Shown: piece by piece, positions 63,681 to 64,000 of the stretch
Layout: the number at the start of each line of letters is the position of its first letter
Numbering within the stretch: position 1 is the stretch's first letter
DNA from: Bacillus sp. Xin1
Lineage (GTDB): Bacteria; Bacillota; Bacilli; Bacillales; Bacillaceae_G
Assembly (NCBI RefSeq): GCF_013314535.1
Contig: NZ_JABUAE010000022.1
Location: forward strand, 1-64,000
Direction: 5' to 3'
Length of the DNA: 64,000 nt
Program-made: the position numbers and the translations under genes
The notes under the pieces: generated by a model
Told to the model about the DNA's origin: nothing
Seen by the model: the letters and a program-made list of their open reading frames with translations, nothing else
Database searches by the model: none

Positions 63681-64000
63681 TTATTCTTTCGGTGCAATCA
63701 TTTTCTTCGGATCTACAATTTCATCAAATTGTTCTTCCGTTAATAGACCTGATTGTAATGCTGCTTCTTTTAACGTTAATCCCTCTTTATGAGCATGCTT
63801 CGCAATTTTCGCTGCATTTTCATAGCCAATATGTGGATTTAATGCTGTAACAAGCATTAAAGAACGATTTACATTCTGGTTAATCACTTCTTCATTCGCT
63901 TCAATACCGACCGCACATTTATCATTGAACGAAATTGTCGCATCGGCTAATAAACGAGCTGATTGTAAGAAATTATATGCAATTACCGGTTTAAATACGT
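63681..64000 (-). CDS. fumC: Class II fumarate hydratase, 3' part (gene continues past the window)
   Basis: Hydrates fumarate to malate in the TCA cycle. The last 106 codons are present and the gene runs off the right edge in an open frame. The sequence [29 protein letters not shown] and [19 protein letters not shown] fits the C-terminal domain of FumC rather than aspartase, which has NVMEPV at the matching place (as in aspA here). The end, [11 protein letters not shown], is typical of Bacillus FumC. It could feed malate to MaeA. Confidence 0.88.
   Translation of the reverse strand, partial: VFKPVIAYNFLQSARLLADATISFNDKCAVGIEANEEVINQNVNRSLMLVTALNPHIGYENAAKIAKHAHKEGLTLKEAALQSGLLTEEQFDEIVDPKKMIAPKE

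Overview
The window is a low-GC Gram-positive chromosome segment that I assign to the Bacillus cereus group. Reasons: AT-rich intergenic DNA, strong AAGGAGG-type ribosome binding sites with frequent TTG and GTG starts, Bacillus-type gene sets (yndGHJ, yndM, lysC with an L-box, ctaB, asnA with a T-box, an lnrJKLMN-like cluster) and five copies of a repeat of about 155 bp that matches my recollection of the group-specific bcr1 element. The species cannot be told from the sequence alone. I see no rRNA, tRNA, CRISPR array, insertion sequence or prophage.

Layout. 1-2760: manganese ABC transporter with an MntR-type operator. 3.1-8.8 kb: MFS exporters, a frameshifted PAP2 phosphatase, a SUKH protein and small secreted or low-complexity proteins. 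8.9-12.1 kb: yndG-yndH-yndJ. 12.3-14.0 kb: lysine riboswitch and aspartokinase II. 14.1-17.0 kb: two-component system and heme O synthase. 17.2-20.5 kb: ABC exporter with a broken DUF4097 lipoprotein. 21.1-25.0 kb: an unusual 671-aa methyltransferase and asnA under a T-box. 25.3-27.1 kb: two tiny genes and a YhjX-like transporter under tandem cre sites. 27.2-33.0 kb: SWIM-SNF2 helicase, an RNase J paralogue and YndM. 33.5-40.4 kb: glutamate/aspartate symporter, aspartase, malic enzyme and a GlnK/GlnL-like two-component system. 40.6-43.2 kb: a leader ORF with hairpin, a UMP kinase paralogue, a uridine-kinase-like protein and a broken acetyltransferase. 43.4-49.8 kb: phospholipase-D-type protein and the LnrJKLMN-like module. 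50-54.3 kb: a degraded DUF4097 gene, DUF445, and dsdA with a divergent regulator. 54.6-57.9 kb: a BlaI / M56 peptidase / CcdA / TlpA / Lgt-like cluster. 58.1-64 kb: S51 peptidase, MATE exporter, GIY-YIG remnant, DUF2087 regulator, glycosyltransferase and the 3' end of fumC.

How the genes work together. The symporter, aspartase, fumarase (partial, at the right edge) and malic enzyme give a route from aspartate through fumarate and malate to pyruvate. A cre-like box lies ahead of the symporter and two overlapping ones ahead of the YhjX-like pyruvate-type transporter, so carbon catabolite control is likely for both. LysC and AsnA draw on aspartate and are each gated by an RNA switch (lysine, and uncharged tRNA-Asn).

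The best candidate for an undescribed system is the BlaI-M56 cluster. A BlaI-type repressor and a metallopeptidase without a beta-lactam sensor domain precede thiol-redox genes and an Lgt-like protein. Two matching ACTAC-N5-GTAGT sites occur, one over the -10 box of the repressor gene and one directly ahead of ccdA. The window also has an unusual density of frameshifted genes, mostly at short homopolymers. This is either real decay or a sequence-quality artefact, and the window alone cannot separate the two.
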